From a virus, in the IMG/VR virus record IMGVR_UViG_3300032315_001292, positions 1 through 42,178 of that record: a DNA stretch of 42,178 nt; one strand, 5' to 3'. A program made the translations under genes and the position numbers. Under the pieces are notes generated by a model that was not told the DNA's origin, did no database searches, and worked only from the letters and a program-made list of their open reading frames with translations. Below, piece after piece: positions 8,544-17,061 of the stretch (positions are counted from its first letter, which is position 1; the number at the start of each line of letters is the position of its first letter).

Positions 8544-8894
8544 TCAGTTGACTTCGTTATTGGATGATAAAGAAACACCATCTTCTTCGTCCATTTTTTG
8601 AACTAACATTTTATCTCTATCTTCGTTTGAAAACCAAAAATCAATAACTTTATTCAAGTTACCAACAAAGGCACCTAAAAGAATAAGAAGTAACTCTTTC
8701 CATGCTTCTTCGATCGTTGCTTTAAACATTACTGCCATTACAATACCAAAAACGATAAAGAAAAAGGTAAATAAAATTAATAATGTAATTTTCCAACGAT
8801 TTGATTGCATTTGTTGTAACATAAAATTAAACCTTTGGTCGGGTTGTACATTTTGGAATTCCGTATTGTACAAAAGTGATTTAAATAATCCCAT
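8544..8894 (-). CDS. Two-span membrane protein
   Basis: A 116-residue protein with two hydrophobic helices: ITLLILFTFFFIVFGIVMAV (about residues 36-57) and ELLLILLGAFVGNLNKVIDF (about 67-88). A charged C-terminal tail follows (NEDRDKMLVQKMDEEDG). It lies 7 bases upstream of the T9SS cargo gene start and 1 base downstream of the holin-like gene. The size and topology fit a holin, antiholin or small virion-associated membrane protein. No specific family is recognised. Confidence 0.7.
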   Translation of the reverse strand: MGLFKSLLYNTEFQNVQPDQRFNFMLQQMQSNRWKITLLILFTFFFIVFGIVMAVMFKATIEEAWKELLLILLGAFVGNLNKVIDFWFSNEDRDKMLVQKMDEEDGVSLSSNNEVN

Positions 8895-8895
8895 A

Positions 8896-9129
8896 TTATT
8901 CTGAATTTTTTTTCGTAAAAATTTTATCAGCAGACGCTAGTCCGAGTGCACCAAAAGCCAAAGCGGCTACGGACTGAATTAATGCGGGTGCTGGGGCCAC
9001 ATCAACAGTCGAGAATGAGTTATGGTACATTGTGACGCATAAAGAAATTGCACACATTATTCCAACAAATCTTTTGCTGGAAAATGATCCTTTTTCGTCT
9101 TGGAAAATTTGAGTTAAGAATTTTTTCAT
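8896..9129 (-). CDS. Holin-like small membrane protein
   Basis: About 77 residues from ATG 9129. The longer frame adds 12 residues that cross a TATAAATA box, so I choose the shorter start. KKFLTQIFQDEKGSFSSKRFVG is followed by a hydrophobic helix (IMCAISLCVTMYH) and then a second one (SVAALAFGALGLASADKIF) before a lysine-rich tail. The 'KG..SSKRF.G' lead and two-helix hairpin are typical of small phage holin-like proteins of Bacteroidota and Proteobacteria phages. With the GH19 endolysin it could form the lysis set. Another holin-like gene lies at 29.4 kb. Confidence 0.68.
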   Translation of the reverse strand: MKKFLTQIFQDEKGSFSSKRFVGIMCAISLCVTMYHNSFSTVDVAPAPALIQSVAALAFGALGLASADKIFTKKNSE

Positions 9130-9186
9130 AATCTTGGTCGGTTGTCTATAAATATATCCAACCATTCAAAATTATAGTATTTTACA

Positions 9187-9372
9187 TTAAAATAATTTTT
9201 GAACTTCGACCATAATTTCTCTTTGTTTACCCTCGAAAAACTTTATTTGTTTTTGTTCTTCTAAAGTTTGGTCGAAATTATTACCCTTAATTTGTCTAAT
9301 TTTTTCAGTGAGAAAATCATGTTGTTCTAGCAACCACTGATATCTTTCAGCTTTTCTTTGATTTATATCCAT
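9187..9372 (-). CDS. Small coiled-coil protein
   Basis: A 61-residue, highly charged, helical peptide (RKAERYQWLLEQHDFLTEKIRQ, EEQKQIKFFEGKQREIMVEVQKLF) that would form a coiled coil. It lies 4 bases downstream of the paralogous pair and about 60 bases upstream of the holin-like gene. There is no recognised family; small coiled coils of this kind are common as phage structural or assembly helpers. Confidence 0.6.
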   Translation of the reverse strand: MDINQRKAERYQWLLEQHDFLTEKIRQIKGNNFDQTLEEQKQIKFFEGKQREIMVEVQKLF

Positions 9373-9376
9373 TTTT

Positions 9377-10318
9377 TTATTGTTCGATTAGTTTATGGTC
9401 AAATACTATTTTGATGTAACCATCTTCAGGTATTTGGTCAATGTCTAAATATGTACTTATTTTTTGAGGAGGTAAATACTCATGTAAATTTTTAGTGATA
9501 TTTTTGATTATTTTTTCTTCAACATCGGGTTTTTTTACTTGGACCGCCCAATAAAGAGAAACCGCAGAAACATCTCCATATTTCAAAGGACCATTTTTAT
9601 TATAGATACTGAAAATTGTAACAACTATTTCAATAGTATCATCATCTTTTTTTTGAATGTCTGTAACTTTGAATTTAATTTTTGGACTGTAATAAGATAA
9701 ATTTATATTTTTTTTTCTTGTAGGTATTAAACTATTATACCTACTTGTAAATTCTTCTTTTCTTTTTTTCAAAAGTTCTTCATTTGAAATAGGCGTGCCT
9801 GATCGTAATATTTTATACATGTCCCAAATGTTTATTGGAACTAATTTTGCATTAACATCTAGTTTCGGGTATGCCAACCAATGATGGGCTTCTCGAGAAT
9901 TTTTAGAAAAAAACCAAATACCATCACGATAGAGATAAATTGGACTATTATAAGATTTAACGAGATATATTAAATCACCATTAGAAATGTATCTCAAAGT
10001 TCCTGACATATTTGATGCCTTGAATGGAATTTTTTTGGAAATAAAATTTTTAATATGTTTACCATTTATTGTTGTAGTACCATATTCTTCTATTCTTTTT
10101 GCGAGGTCTTGTAACGTAATTTTTTCATAATTTCCATTTCGATTATAGAGTAATCTGTAAAGGTAAAGTAATACACTAGGGTCATAATTTGATAGTGGTG
10201 CAGCATTTAAAACACCTTTTATGAATTTTGCCGCGTCAAATTTATTCATTTTGAATAAATTTTTTTTGTTCAAATAATTAAATAATTTTGCTTCGGAATC
10301 ACTTAATAATTTTTCCAT
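9377..10318 (-). CDS. Hypothetical phage protein, second of a tandem paralogous pair
   Basis: About 313 residues from ATG 10318, chosen because MEKLLSDSEAKLFNYLNKKN then lines up with MSRPLTDKEIAFFKYFNKKN of the upstream paralogue. Both share F.KG.(F/L)N, YRQNY/YRLLYNRNG.YE.IT, SKMPF/SKKIPF.ASN, Y.R/F.DGIW and a C-terminal LPP(K/Q)K...YLD...(I/V)P..GY(I/L)K(I/F)..F.H. The strong conservation between copies suggests both are functional. No enzymatic motif is seen; the C-terminal block could be a beta-rich domain. The function is unknown. Confidence 0.72.
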   Translation of the reverse strand: MEKLLSDSEAKLFNYLNKKNLFKMNKFDAAKFIKGVLNAAPLSNYDPSVLLYLYRLLYNRNGNYEKITLQDLAKRIEEYGTTTINGKHIKNFISKKIPFKASNMSGTLRYISNGDLIYLVKSYNSPIYLYRDGIWFFSKNSREAHHWLAYPKLDVNAKLVPINIWDMYKILRSGTPISNEELLKKRKEEFTSRYNSLIPTRKKNINLSYYSPKIKFKVTDIQKKDDDTIEIVVTIFSIYNKNGPLKYGDVSAVSLYWAVQVKKPDVEEKIIKNITKNLHEYLPPQKISTYLDIDQIPEDGYIKIVFDHKLIEQ

Positions 10319-10322
10319 ATTT

Positions 10323-11285
10323 TCAATCAGTATTGTATTCAGGAAGTGGTTGATGCTCAAACGTAAATTTTAAATACCCTTCATCAGGAATCACATTTCT
10401 ATCTAAATATTTATCCATTTTTTTGGGCGGTAAATAATCTTGTAAATTGGAAAATAATTTTCTCACTATTATATTTTCTATTTCTTTTTCATTCATTGTC
10501 ACATATCTGAATTTTTCTTTAACTTTAGGGTCGTTGTAATTCACAGCAATTGGGCCATCGAATAACCCTAAAACGTTTATAATTACATTCACATCACCAT
10601 CTTGATCAATTTCTATTTTTTTAATTTTAAATTTGATTTTGAAATTTGCATTCCAAGCGGCTTTCAAATTTGTTAATTTTTTGGGTAAAAGATTTTCGAT
10701 TTCTTGTCCCAATTTATCTTTTCTCGATTTGATTATGTCTTCGTTACTCATTTCACCATATGTGTTAATGTCTTTCATAACATCTCGGTCGACCATAATC
10801 ATTTTTGACTCTCTGTCTCCACTAGGTAAAGAGCGACTAATGTGTTTTGCTGTTGTGACTGAGTATTTGTCTGAATTAATAAACCATATTCCATCTCTAA
10901 AAATGTAAATAGGGTAATGTCCATATGAATATACAACATAAATCAATTCTCCTTGATAGTTATATTTCCATTCCCCCTTCAAATTTGAGGCGACAAAAGG
11001 CATTTTACTAGCCGTGTACTCTCGAGCATTTGAGTTCGTGGTTCTTTTGGTTTTTATACTTGTTTTATCAACAAAATCATTCCAAGTAATATTTTCATAA
11101 TCTCCTTGTGGTCTGTAATTTTGTCGGTATAAGTAATATGTTTTTTTCCAATCACCCGTAGTATTTGTTGAATTAAACAAACCTTTAACAAAAGCTAACC
11201 CTTCTCTAGTCTTTTTATTCAATAAATTTTTTTTGTTAAAGTATTTGAAAAAAGCAATCTCTTTATCTGTAAGTGGTCTTGACAT
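10323..11285 (-). CDS. Hypothetical phage protein, first of a tandem paralogous pair
   Basis: A 320-residue protein paralogous to its downstream neighbour (4-base gap). Conserved blocks: PLTDKEIAFFKYFNKKNLL at the N-terminus, YFRD-like YIFRDGIWFINSD in the middle, and LPPKKMDKYLDRNVIPDEGY near the C-terminus. It starts divergently from the SET-domain gene, 18 bases away, with an AT-rich shared region. The first 35 residues are helical and charged. The function is unknown; duplication and divergence within a phage is the only firm observation. Confidence 0.72.
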   Translation of the reverse strand: MSRPLTDKEIAFFKYFNKKNLLNKKTREGLAFVKGLFNSTNTTGDWKKTYYLYRQNYRPQGDYENITWNDFVDKTSIKTKRTTNSNAREYTASKMPFVASNLKGEWKYNYQGELIYVVYSYGHYPIYIFRDGIWFINSDKYSVTTAKHISRSLPSGDRESKMIMVDRDVMKDINTYGEMSNEDIIKSRKDKLGQEIENLLPKKLTNLKAAWNANFKIKFKIKKIEIDQDGDVNVIINVLGLFDGPIAVNYNDPKVKEKFRYVTMNEKEIENIIVRKLFSNLQDYLPPKKMDKYLDRNVIPDEGYLKFTFEHQPLPEYNTD

Positions 11286-11303
11286 ATATTTTTAAATATT
11301 TTT

Positions 11304-11705
11304 ATGATAAATAGTCCAAAAAAAATTTTTATCAGACCTTCACATGGTAAAGGTTTGGGTGTTTTTGCTAGTGAGAGTATATCTCAAGGTGAAACTATCG
11401 AGGATTGTCCTTTGTTATCACTACCGATTAAAAAAGGTGAAAGTTCTAGTCTCTTGTTGGATTACCGATTCAATTATCCTTTAGGTTTAGATTTTGAAGA
11501 ACAAGTTATAGCATTAGGTTACGGTAGTTTGTATAATCATTCAGACACGCCCAATGCAATGTGGATCCATCATCCAAATTTAAAAAAAGTTTTTAGGTTT
11601 GTAGCAATCAAAGAGATTGCCCCAGGTGAAGAAATTTTGGTATTTTACGGAGACGAAACTTATTGGTCTGACGGAAGGATAAGTTCAAGGACTAAATTAG
11701 TTTGA
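11304..11705 (+). CDS. SET-domain protein (candidate lysine methyltransferase)
   Basis: A 133-residue minimal SET domain. It has the N-terminal SET block (SHGKGLGVFASESISQGETI), the pseudoknot core (GYGSLYNHSDTPNA, matching the family NHS.x.PN) and the C-terminal block (EIAPGEEILVFYGDETYW, matching E-I..GEE(I/L)...YG..YW). SET proteins move a methyl group from S-adenosylmethionine to protein lysines. Only the SET core is present, with no pre- or post-SET zinc cluster, as in other viral and bacterial SET proteins. The substrate is unknown. It lies alone on the plus strand between minus-strand genes. Confidence 0.9.
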   Translation: MINSPKKIFIRPSHGKGLGVFASESISQGETIEDCPLLSLPIKKGESSSLLLDYRFNYPLGLDFEEQVIALGYGSLYNHSDTPNAMWIHHPNLKKVFRFVAIKEIAPGEEILVFYGDETYWSDGRISSRTKLV

Positions 11706-11708
11706 AGA

Positions 11709-11918
11709 CTACTTACCTTTTATCAAAATCTCATCGTAATCTTCGACAAGTTTGGCTTTAAGTTTCTTTTCAACATAGGTCAATTCATCATCTGTTAAGG
11801 TGTTATACATTTTGTTGAGATTAATGAGAAGATTGTCAGGTACTGTCTCATCTTTTTTCCTCATGTCAAAAATTACAGATTCAAGATTCAGAATTTTTGC
11901 AATTTTTTCGCTGTTCAT
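11709..11918 (-). CDS. Small hypothetical protein
   Basis: A 69-residue helical, acidic/basic protein (EKIAKILNLESVIFDMRKK, DDELTYVEKKLKAKLVED). Its ATG overlaps the stop of the larger upstream gene (ATGA), so it is translated from the same message. It ends 3 bases from the convergent SET gene. No family is recognised. Confidence 0.6.
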   Translation of the reverse strand: MNSEKIAKILNLESVIFDMRKKDETVPDNLLINLNKMYNTLTDDELTYVEKKLKAKLVEDYDEILIKGK

Positions 11919-12946
11919 TTTTTCTTACTTTTTTTTGTGTAAAGTGGAGTTGTAATTGATTTTCCAGTTTTCAAGGCTGTTTGTGGTACAACAGTCTCAG
12001 AACCCTTTGCCGCTCTTTCAAATCTTTTTTTACAAATATAATTCATAAAAGGTAATTTTTTTGTCATAGGAATCAACCGATAAGTTTGCGCATCTGAAAA
12101 TCCTAATATTTTTCTATTAATTTTTACAAATTGTGGACTTAATAAAATTTCATTCAATTCAGCATTAATTTTTTCATAACTAGGTTCGTTCACTAATTGT
12201 GGATCATTCATTAATTTTTGGAAAGGTTTCCAACTAACAATACAAAATTTATTATCAGTAGGGTCTTCGTTGTTGTAGGTTGAAAATTTATTCCAATAGT
12301 TTAGTGCATTTGGTCCGAGTGTAGTTCCACCTACTCGTTCTTTGCCGAAATCAATAAATTTATTAGAAAAGTTCACATATGGTTGACTAAAATATACAAC
12401 ATTTTCCATTTTTTTCCCAGTTATTTTTTCAAATTCTTGAGTGAACGCATCTTTGTTGACTTTTTGTATCGAACTCATTTTAGATTTGAAGGATTCACCA
12501 TCCTGGAAAAAAAGTTGATTCCTCATTTTATTGGCTTCTTCTCTTCTAATTGGTTCGGGTGTAAGTGATTCGGGTTCACCAAAAAATTGTTTAAAATAGT
12601 TTGTGAAAAATCTGCTATCATAAGAATCGACATTATCCTCTGTTTCAGTAATCATTCTATCTACAATCCATTGATATAAATAACTGTCTTCGGGTTTGGT
12701 TGGTTGTCCATATTTGTCTACTGAAATTTCTCTATATTTATTATTTTTGTATCTATTTTTTGCTTGTGAAATCAACAAAGGAATCACTTCATTAGTTTTT
12801 TTACTCGTTACAGTGTAATAATTGTAAGTTTTACCATCAATTTGAAATGGAACTTTGTATACCGATACTAGGTCATCCGCTGTTTGAGCTTCACTCACAT
12901 AGTCTACGATGTATGTCAAATTTTTTTCGGACAAGATATATTTCAT
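11915..12946 (-). CDS. Hypothetical protein with N-terminal capsid-targeting-like tag
   Basis: A 343-residue protein of unknown family. The N-terminus (YILSEKNLTYIVDYVSEAQ) is a short helix that ends in VSE, the (L/I/V)xE form cut by T4-type prohead proteases; many proteins in this window share it. The rest is lysine-rich and without recognised motifs, with KPEDSYLYQWIVDRMI, MENVVYFSQPYVNFSNKFID and a basic C-terminus (KTGKSITTPLYTKKSKKK). The tag suggests a packaged internal protein. A divergent promoter region with an inverted repeat separates it from the methyltransferase. Confidence 0.65.
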   Translation of the reverse strand: MKYILSEKNLTYIVDYVSEAQTADDLVSVYKVPFQIDGKTYNYYTVTSKKTNEVIPLLISQAKNRYKNNKYREISVDKYGQPTKPEDSYLYQWIVDRMITETEDNVDSYDSRFFTNYFKQFFGEPESLTPEPIRREEANKMRNQLFFQDGESFKSKMSSIQKVNKDAFTQEFEKITGKKMENVVYFSQPYVNFSNKFIDFGKERVGGTTLGPNALNYWNKFSTYNNEDPTDNKFCIVSWKPFQKLMNDPQLVNEPSYEKINAELNEILLSPQFVKINRKILGFSDAQTYRLIPMTKKLPFMNYICKKRFERAAKGSETVVPQTALKTGKSITTPLYTKKSKKK

Positions 12947-13000
12947 AATTTTAGGACATTTTAATTTGATTAATAAGCATAACCCTTTATTATTCTATGG

Positions 13001-13018
13001 GTTACTATAAATAGTAAC
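13001..13018. repeat. Inverted repeat upstream of the methyltransferase
   Basis: GTTACTA at 13001-13007 pairs with TAGTAAC at 13012-13018 around a TAAA loop. It lies about 13 bases before the -33 element of the methyltransferase promoter and 55 bases from the divergent gene's start. An overlapping AACCC/GGGTT pair lies at 12981-13003. This could be an operator for self-regulation of the methyltransferase or a weak hairpin terminator. Confidence 0.4.
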
Positions 13019-13031
13019 TTTTAAAAAAAAA

Positions 13032-13062
13032 TTGACACTGTAGTCGTAAATTGTTATATTTA
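13032..13062 (+). promoter_or_regulatory. Bacteroidota-type promoter for the methyltransferase
   Basis: TTG at 13032-13034, 20 bases, then TATATTTA at 13055-13062, close to the TAnnTTTG -7 consensus of Bacteroidota. The start codon follows 12 bases later, so the leader is very short. The site lies inside the longer reading frame, which supports ATG 13075 over 13051. Confidence 0.55.
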
Positions 13063-13074
13063 TTAAAAAAAAAG

Positions 13075-14088
13075 ATGACTGATAAATTAAAAATAGTTTC
13101 ATTATTTTCAGGATATGGAACACAAGAATTGGCATTAAAATATATCGGAGTGAATTATGAGGTTATTGCTAACTGTGATAATTTTAACCAAGCAAATGAA
13201 TGTTATGATGTTTTACACCAAACCTCTAACGGTAATCTTGGTGATATTAAACTGATAAAAGAGAATGAATTTCCTAATTGTGACTTTTTGACATACTCTT
13301 TTCCGTGTGTTGATGTTTCAATTTCAGGTAAACAACAAGGAATCAAAGAAGGTACAAGAAGTGGTTTATTATTTGATGTGGAAAGAATCTTATCAGTGAA
13401 TAGACCGAAATACCTTTTAATGGAAAATGTAAAGAACCTAATATCTAAAAAACATATTGAATCATTTGAAAACCACATTCTTTTTCTGAAACAATTAGGA
13501 TATAGTTCTTTTTGGAAATTATTAAATGGTGCTGATTTTGGCTGTCCACAAAACAGAGAAAGAATTTTTATGATGTCTGTTCTAAATGGTGATCTAGAAG
13601 ACGTTAAACAAAAGATGATGAATGTTGATAAGTATAAAAAAACTAGAGTACCAATGTCGTTGTTCGTTGAGGAAACTGATGACTCATCATTGTTTATCAA
13701 TTGTCCATTCACATTACACAAAACAAAACAAAACACTGTCTGTAAGTTAGCCGCTAGACGAAATGATATTAATTATGATCAAGCAAAACGGATTTACTCT
13801 ATAGACGCTTGTTCACCTTGTTTAACCACTAGTGGGTCTCCACAAATTATGACACGGGATGGTAGAGTAAGAACACTTACCGCAAGAGAGGGGTATAGAT
13901 TTATGGGTGTCCATGACCAAGATATCGATAAACTATTAACAACATCTTTATCAACTAGAGCTCACATTTCATTAGCAGGTAATTCGATATGTGTTCCAGT
14001 TATGGAAGTAATCTTTAAAGAATTTTTCTACGAATACATTCAAGAACCTACAATCTCTGATACTATTACAGAAATAGTGGAAGTTTAA
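13075..14088 (+). CDS. DNA (cytosine-5) methyltransferase
   Basis: About 337 residues from ATG 13075. All core C5-methyltransferase motifs are present in order: motif I VSLFSGYGTQELALK (AdoMet binding), motif IV SFPCVDVSISG with catalytic Cys at about residue 78, motif VI LLMENVKNL, motif VIII QNRERIF, a variable target-recognition region, RTLTAREGYRFMG, and the closing motifs IX/X ending LAGNSICVPVMEVIF. It should methylate C5 of cytosine in a specific site. No restriction enzyme of matching type is adjacent, so it is probably a solitary methyltransferase that protects phage DNA. It has a host-type promoter, suggesting early expression. Confidence 0.95.
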   Translation: MTDKLKIVSLFSGYGTQELALKYIGVNYEVIANCDNFNQANECYDVLHQTSNGNLGDIKLIKENEFPNCDFLTYSFPCVDVSISGKQQGIKEGTRSGLLFDVERILSVNRPKYLLMENVKNLISKKHIESFENHILFLKQLGYSSFWKLLNGADFGCPQNRERIFMMSVLNGDLEDVKQKMMNVDKYKKTRVPMSLFVEETDDSSLFINCPFTLHKTKQNTVCKLAARRNDINYDQAKRIYSIDACSPCLTTSGSPQIMTRDGRVRTLTAREGYRFMGVHDQDIDKLLTTSLSTRAHISLAGNSICVPVMEVIFKEFFYEYIQEPTISDTITEIVEV

Positions 14089-14092
14089 TTTT

Positions 14093-15364
14093 TCACCCAA
14101 TATCTGATCGTGATGTATACCACCCTCCCATTGGGTAATTGTATGAAGTTAACACGGTACCTTTACCCATTTCTTCTATTTCATTCAAAAGTTTTTCTAG
14201 TTCGTTTATCAATTCGTCAGTTTTACCTGAATTATATTCGATCCTGATTAACTTTTCAGGTTCTCTAGTGTTTGGATTTTTAACGAATTCATTTTTAATT
14301 TTATCATTAGTAATTTGAGAGTCTAAATCACTACCTTTTATTATTGTAAAATGAAAAGCACCATCAATTTCTATAGCTATTTTAGATTTTGGTAAATAAA
14401 AATCAAATTTTAATTTTCTACATCGTCCTTTTAAGTTAGGTTTTCCTATACAATCTTCAAATTCTTTGGGAGAATCAAACTCTATATTTTTATTTTTAAA
14501 ATATTCCTTGACTATATTTTCACCTTTAGACTCATAACATTTTGGACACCCCGATCCACTCAAATGATCTTTGGGCATTACAGACCAAGCACCATGTTTT
14601 GGGCAAACTATTTTAACTTTTGTCTTCGCATCAACATAATCGGTATTTGTGTAGTCATAAATTAATTTTCCTTCTTTTTGATGAATACCTTCTGCAATGA
14701 TTTTATCTAACCAAGTGTACTTAGTATCTCTTCTCCCTCCACAAACTGGACAACCTACTTTTTTATTCGGGTTGACGTGGTTACTAGGTGAAACTGTAAA
14801 ATAACCATGTGGCTCTTCTTCAAAATTATTCAAATTTCCGTCTGGAAAGTTGTTTGATGACACAGGACAAAAAAGTTTGATCGGTGGACTAGTTTTTAGT
14901 TTTCCTAGAAATTTAATTTTATCATAACCCGTATATTTTAAAGTCCCGTCAGGATTTGACTGGTACTTTTTTACTTTTTCCATAAACCTTTCTTTTCTTT
15001 CTTCAGGTGTTTCTTTTTCACATTCTGGACAACCTTTTGGAGGATACGTTTTTCCGTGAGATAACTTTTTATAAAGATGAGAAAATGGAGTACGATAGAA
15101 ATCACCGTGATATGGACACGTAATTTTTATTTTTTTAGTTTTTTCTATCCCATCCCATGTAATAACATTTTCTGCTGGGTAAATATATCGAGGGTTTTTA
15201 TGTATAGTTCTTGCAGTTTGAACAAATTGAGAATACGGTATCTGGGTACTCTCATTTAAAAGATCTATTTTTGATTCCCAATTAATAACTTTTTTTATCA
15301 ATTTAACCAAATCGTTTTCGGTCAATCTGATAATTTTTGGAGAATAATTTGATAAATTTTTCAT
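14093..15364 (-). CDS. Tagged nuclease: zinc-ribbon repeats plus PD-(D/E)XK domain
   Basis: A 423-residue protein. The N-terminus (IIRLTENDLVKLIKKVI) is the same short helix found on other tagged proteins here. Three treble-clef-like repeats follow: ITCPYHGDFYRTPFSHL...GCPEC, LFCPVSSNN...VGCPVCGG and IVCPKHGAWSVMPKDHL...GCPKC. Such repeats bind DNA in homing-type and Vsr-like endonucleases. The C-terminal domain has KGENIVKEYF, then KLKFDFYLPKSKIAIEIDGAFHF, matching the PD-(D/E)XK core (E..., FD, EID). It is therefore probably a DNA endonuclease. The tag suggests it may be carried in the head and delivered with the DNA rather than being an ordinary homing enzyme. Confidence 0.8.
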   Translation of the reverse strand: MKNLSNYSPKIIRLTENDLVKLIKKVINWESKIDLLNESTQIPYSQFVQTARTIHKNPRYIYPAENVITWDGIEKTKKIKITCPYHGDFYRTPFSHLYKKLSHGKTYPPKGCPECEKETPEERKERFMEKVKKYQSNPDGTLKYTGYDKIKFLGKLKTSPPIKLFCPVSSNNFPDGNLNNFEEEPHGYFTVSPSNHVNPNKKVGCPVCGGRRDTKYTWLDKIIAEGIHQKEGKLIYDYTNTDYVDAKTKVKIVCPKHGAWSVMPKDHLSGSGCPKCYESKGENIVKEYFKNKNIEFDSPKEFEDCIGKPNLKGRCRKLKFDFYLPKSKIAIEIDGAFHFTIIKGSDLDSQITNDKIKNEFVKNPNTREPEKLIRIEYNSGKTDELINELEKLLNEIEEMGKGTVLTSYNYPMGGWYTSRSDIG

Positions 15365-15387
15365 AAGTTACAATCAGTGGAATTTGT

Positions 15388-16992
15388 TTACAAATCAGCT
15401 AATCTGTCAGAAAGGTAAGAATTAAACTCACTATCATCACACCATGGACTCCAACGACTATCTATAGAGAATGAAGGTTGTTTAATTATATTTCTGTAGT
15501 AGTCAAAAAGATAGTCTAGAAATATTTCAAACGAAGTTTCATTTACACTCTCCATAGATTCTGCAATCTCATCCAAATCAGAATTTTCTAAAAATGGTAG
15601 TAAATCAAAACCATTTATTTTTAATTTAACCCCAGCGTCGTTCATTTCAACCACTTCCCCGTATTGACTCAAAGCCCTTTTCAACGTGTCATAATAATGG
15701 TCATAAGTTGCGGTCTCTTCACAATCATTCCTTGCTGAATTCATAGCACTTTTTATATCTACCAAATCATTAAATTCCTCAATAGCCTCTTCTAACTCTT
15801 CAGGAATTTCTTCAATACTATGTTCCTTTGCGGTTTCTCTGATTATACCCCAAATAGTTTCTGCATTTTTTTCACTAACATCGTCTATAAGTTCACTCAG
15901 GGAATAATCATAATAGTCATGAAGTTCCCAAAGGTGTCCACTCAAAATTGTTTCAAAAAACCCAACTTGGATTGTTCTACCACTTGGGGTTGTTCTTCTT
16001 CTTACTGTCCAATCCCCATCGACATAATCTTTCACATATTCTGGGTTGATAGAAATTTCAAATGTAAGATCTTTACCTTCAAATGGGTTTTTATCAATTA
16101 ATCCCATTTTGGCAAGTTTATATTTTGTGATAAATCCATTGAAAAGGTCAGGTCTTTGGGACATTAAGGTGTCTATTTGGTCTTTGGAAAGATCCCAAAT
16201 TTGGAAATCTGTTTCAGGTCTATATTCACTTTTAAATTTATTTATAAGATATTCCGATTCATTATCAGGATCAGGGTTTTTCAAAGTAAGTAGTGGAAGT
16301 ATGTATTTGATATATTCTTCATCAGGTTTGGAATTTTTGGGTCCTTTCATTTGAATCACAACACCATCATCATCAATTGCCGCGGTAACGTGACTTCGGT
16401 TTATTGTAAATTTATCTGATAATTTTTGAAACGATCTTAAAGAATATAGATTAGCTCTAGACCTACCACAATGACCCATTCGTTCACATTCTTCAGGTGA
16501 GTTATTAGTTCCCAAATTTACCCAATAGTAACCCAAACCGTCAGAGTCCCTAAAATCTTTGATTATTTCATTTTTCTCGTCATAGTTGATATTTCCACTC
16601 CCTATTTGTAAACTTTGATGCCATTCATGTTGAAGTGCAGTTAGTTGAGACCAACTAAGTTGTTTAATTGAACTTGTGTCTCCATTTAAGTGTACTCGAA
16701 CATAGTCAATAATACCAACTATACTGCTACGATAGTTTCGAATAAAATTACTTACGTAACCATCTATAGTCCCAGGTTCAATTGACACATACGAAGGTCT
16801 ATTTCTTGGCCCAAAGGCTGATGTATCCAAAATTTTATTTGCAATCCACACAGAAAGATTTCCACATATTTTTTGTAGAGTTTCCGCGGTGGTTTGAGAT
16901 AAACCAAGTTTTTCTACCAAAATTTTGACCTTTGACCCTTCTAAGATCAAATTTGAAAGATTTTTAATTAGTTTCAAAACACTTTTTTTCAT
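15388..16992 (-). CDS. Large conserved phage protein with ERMGHCGRS motif
   Basis: A 534-residue acidic protein with an N-terminal helix (KSVLKLIKNLSNLILEGSK) that ends in ILE and fits the tag pattern. The most distinctive block is GYYWVNLG...ECERMGHCGRSRANLYSLRS...SHVTAAIDDDGVVIQMKGPKN. The 17.4 kb protein has an analogous block (SCKYGANTRWCTTE...YYIISK). In both, a Cys in a (G/W)xC context is followed by a beta strand that looks like a mixed alpha/beta core. I recall similar 'HCG/WCT' blocks in phage proteins and PcfJ-like domains, with unknown function. The remaining 300 residues are acidic and helical. It starts with a TATTTATG box close to the ATG. Confidence 0.65.
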   Translation of the reverse strand: MKKSVLKLIKNLSNLILEGSKVKILVEKLGLSQTTAETLQKICGNLSVWIANKILDTSAFGPRNRPSYVSIEPGTIDGYVSNFIRNYRSSIVGIIDYVRVHLNGDTSSIKQLSWSQLTALQHEWHQSLQIGSGNINYDEKNEIIKDFRDSDGLGYYWVNLGTNNSPEECERMGHCGRSRANLYSLRSFQKLSDKFTINRSHVTAAIDDDGVVIQMKGPKNSKPDEEYIKYILPLLTLKNPDPDNESEYLINKFKSEYRPETDFQIWDLSKDQIDTLMSQRPDLFNGFITKYKLAKMGLIDKNPFEGKDLTFEISINPEYVKDYVDGDWTVRRRTTPSGRTIQVGFFETILSGHLWELHDYYDYSLSELIDDVSEKNAETIWGIIRETAKEHSIEEIPEELEEAIEEFNDLVDIKSAMNSARNDCEETATYDHYYDTLKRALSQYGEVVEMNDAGVKLKINGFDLLPFLENSDLDEIAESMESVNETSFEIFLDYLFDYYRNIIKQPSFSIDSRWSPWCDDSEFNSYLSDRLADL

Positions 16993-17018
16993 AAATACAA
17001 ATACACTTAAAAAAAAAA

Positions 17019-17050
17019 TTTGATTTTCGAGAATTTTTCAATTATCTTTG
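17019..17050 (+). promoter_or_regulatory. Bacteroidota-type promoter
   Basis: TTTG at 17019-17022, 20 bases, then TATCTTTG at 17043-17050, a full match to the Bacteroidota consensus. The ATG at 17062 follows 11 bases after the -7 element. Transcription should run through the small membrane gene into the structured RNA at 17.27 kb. Confidence 0.7.
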
Positions 17051-17061
17051 TAAGAAAAAAT

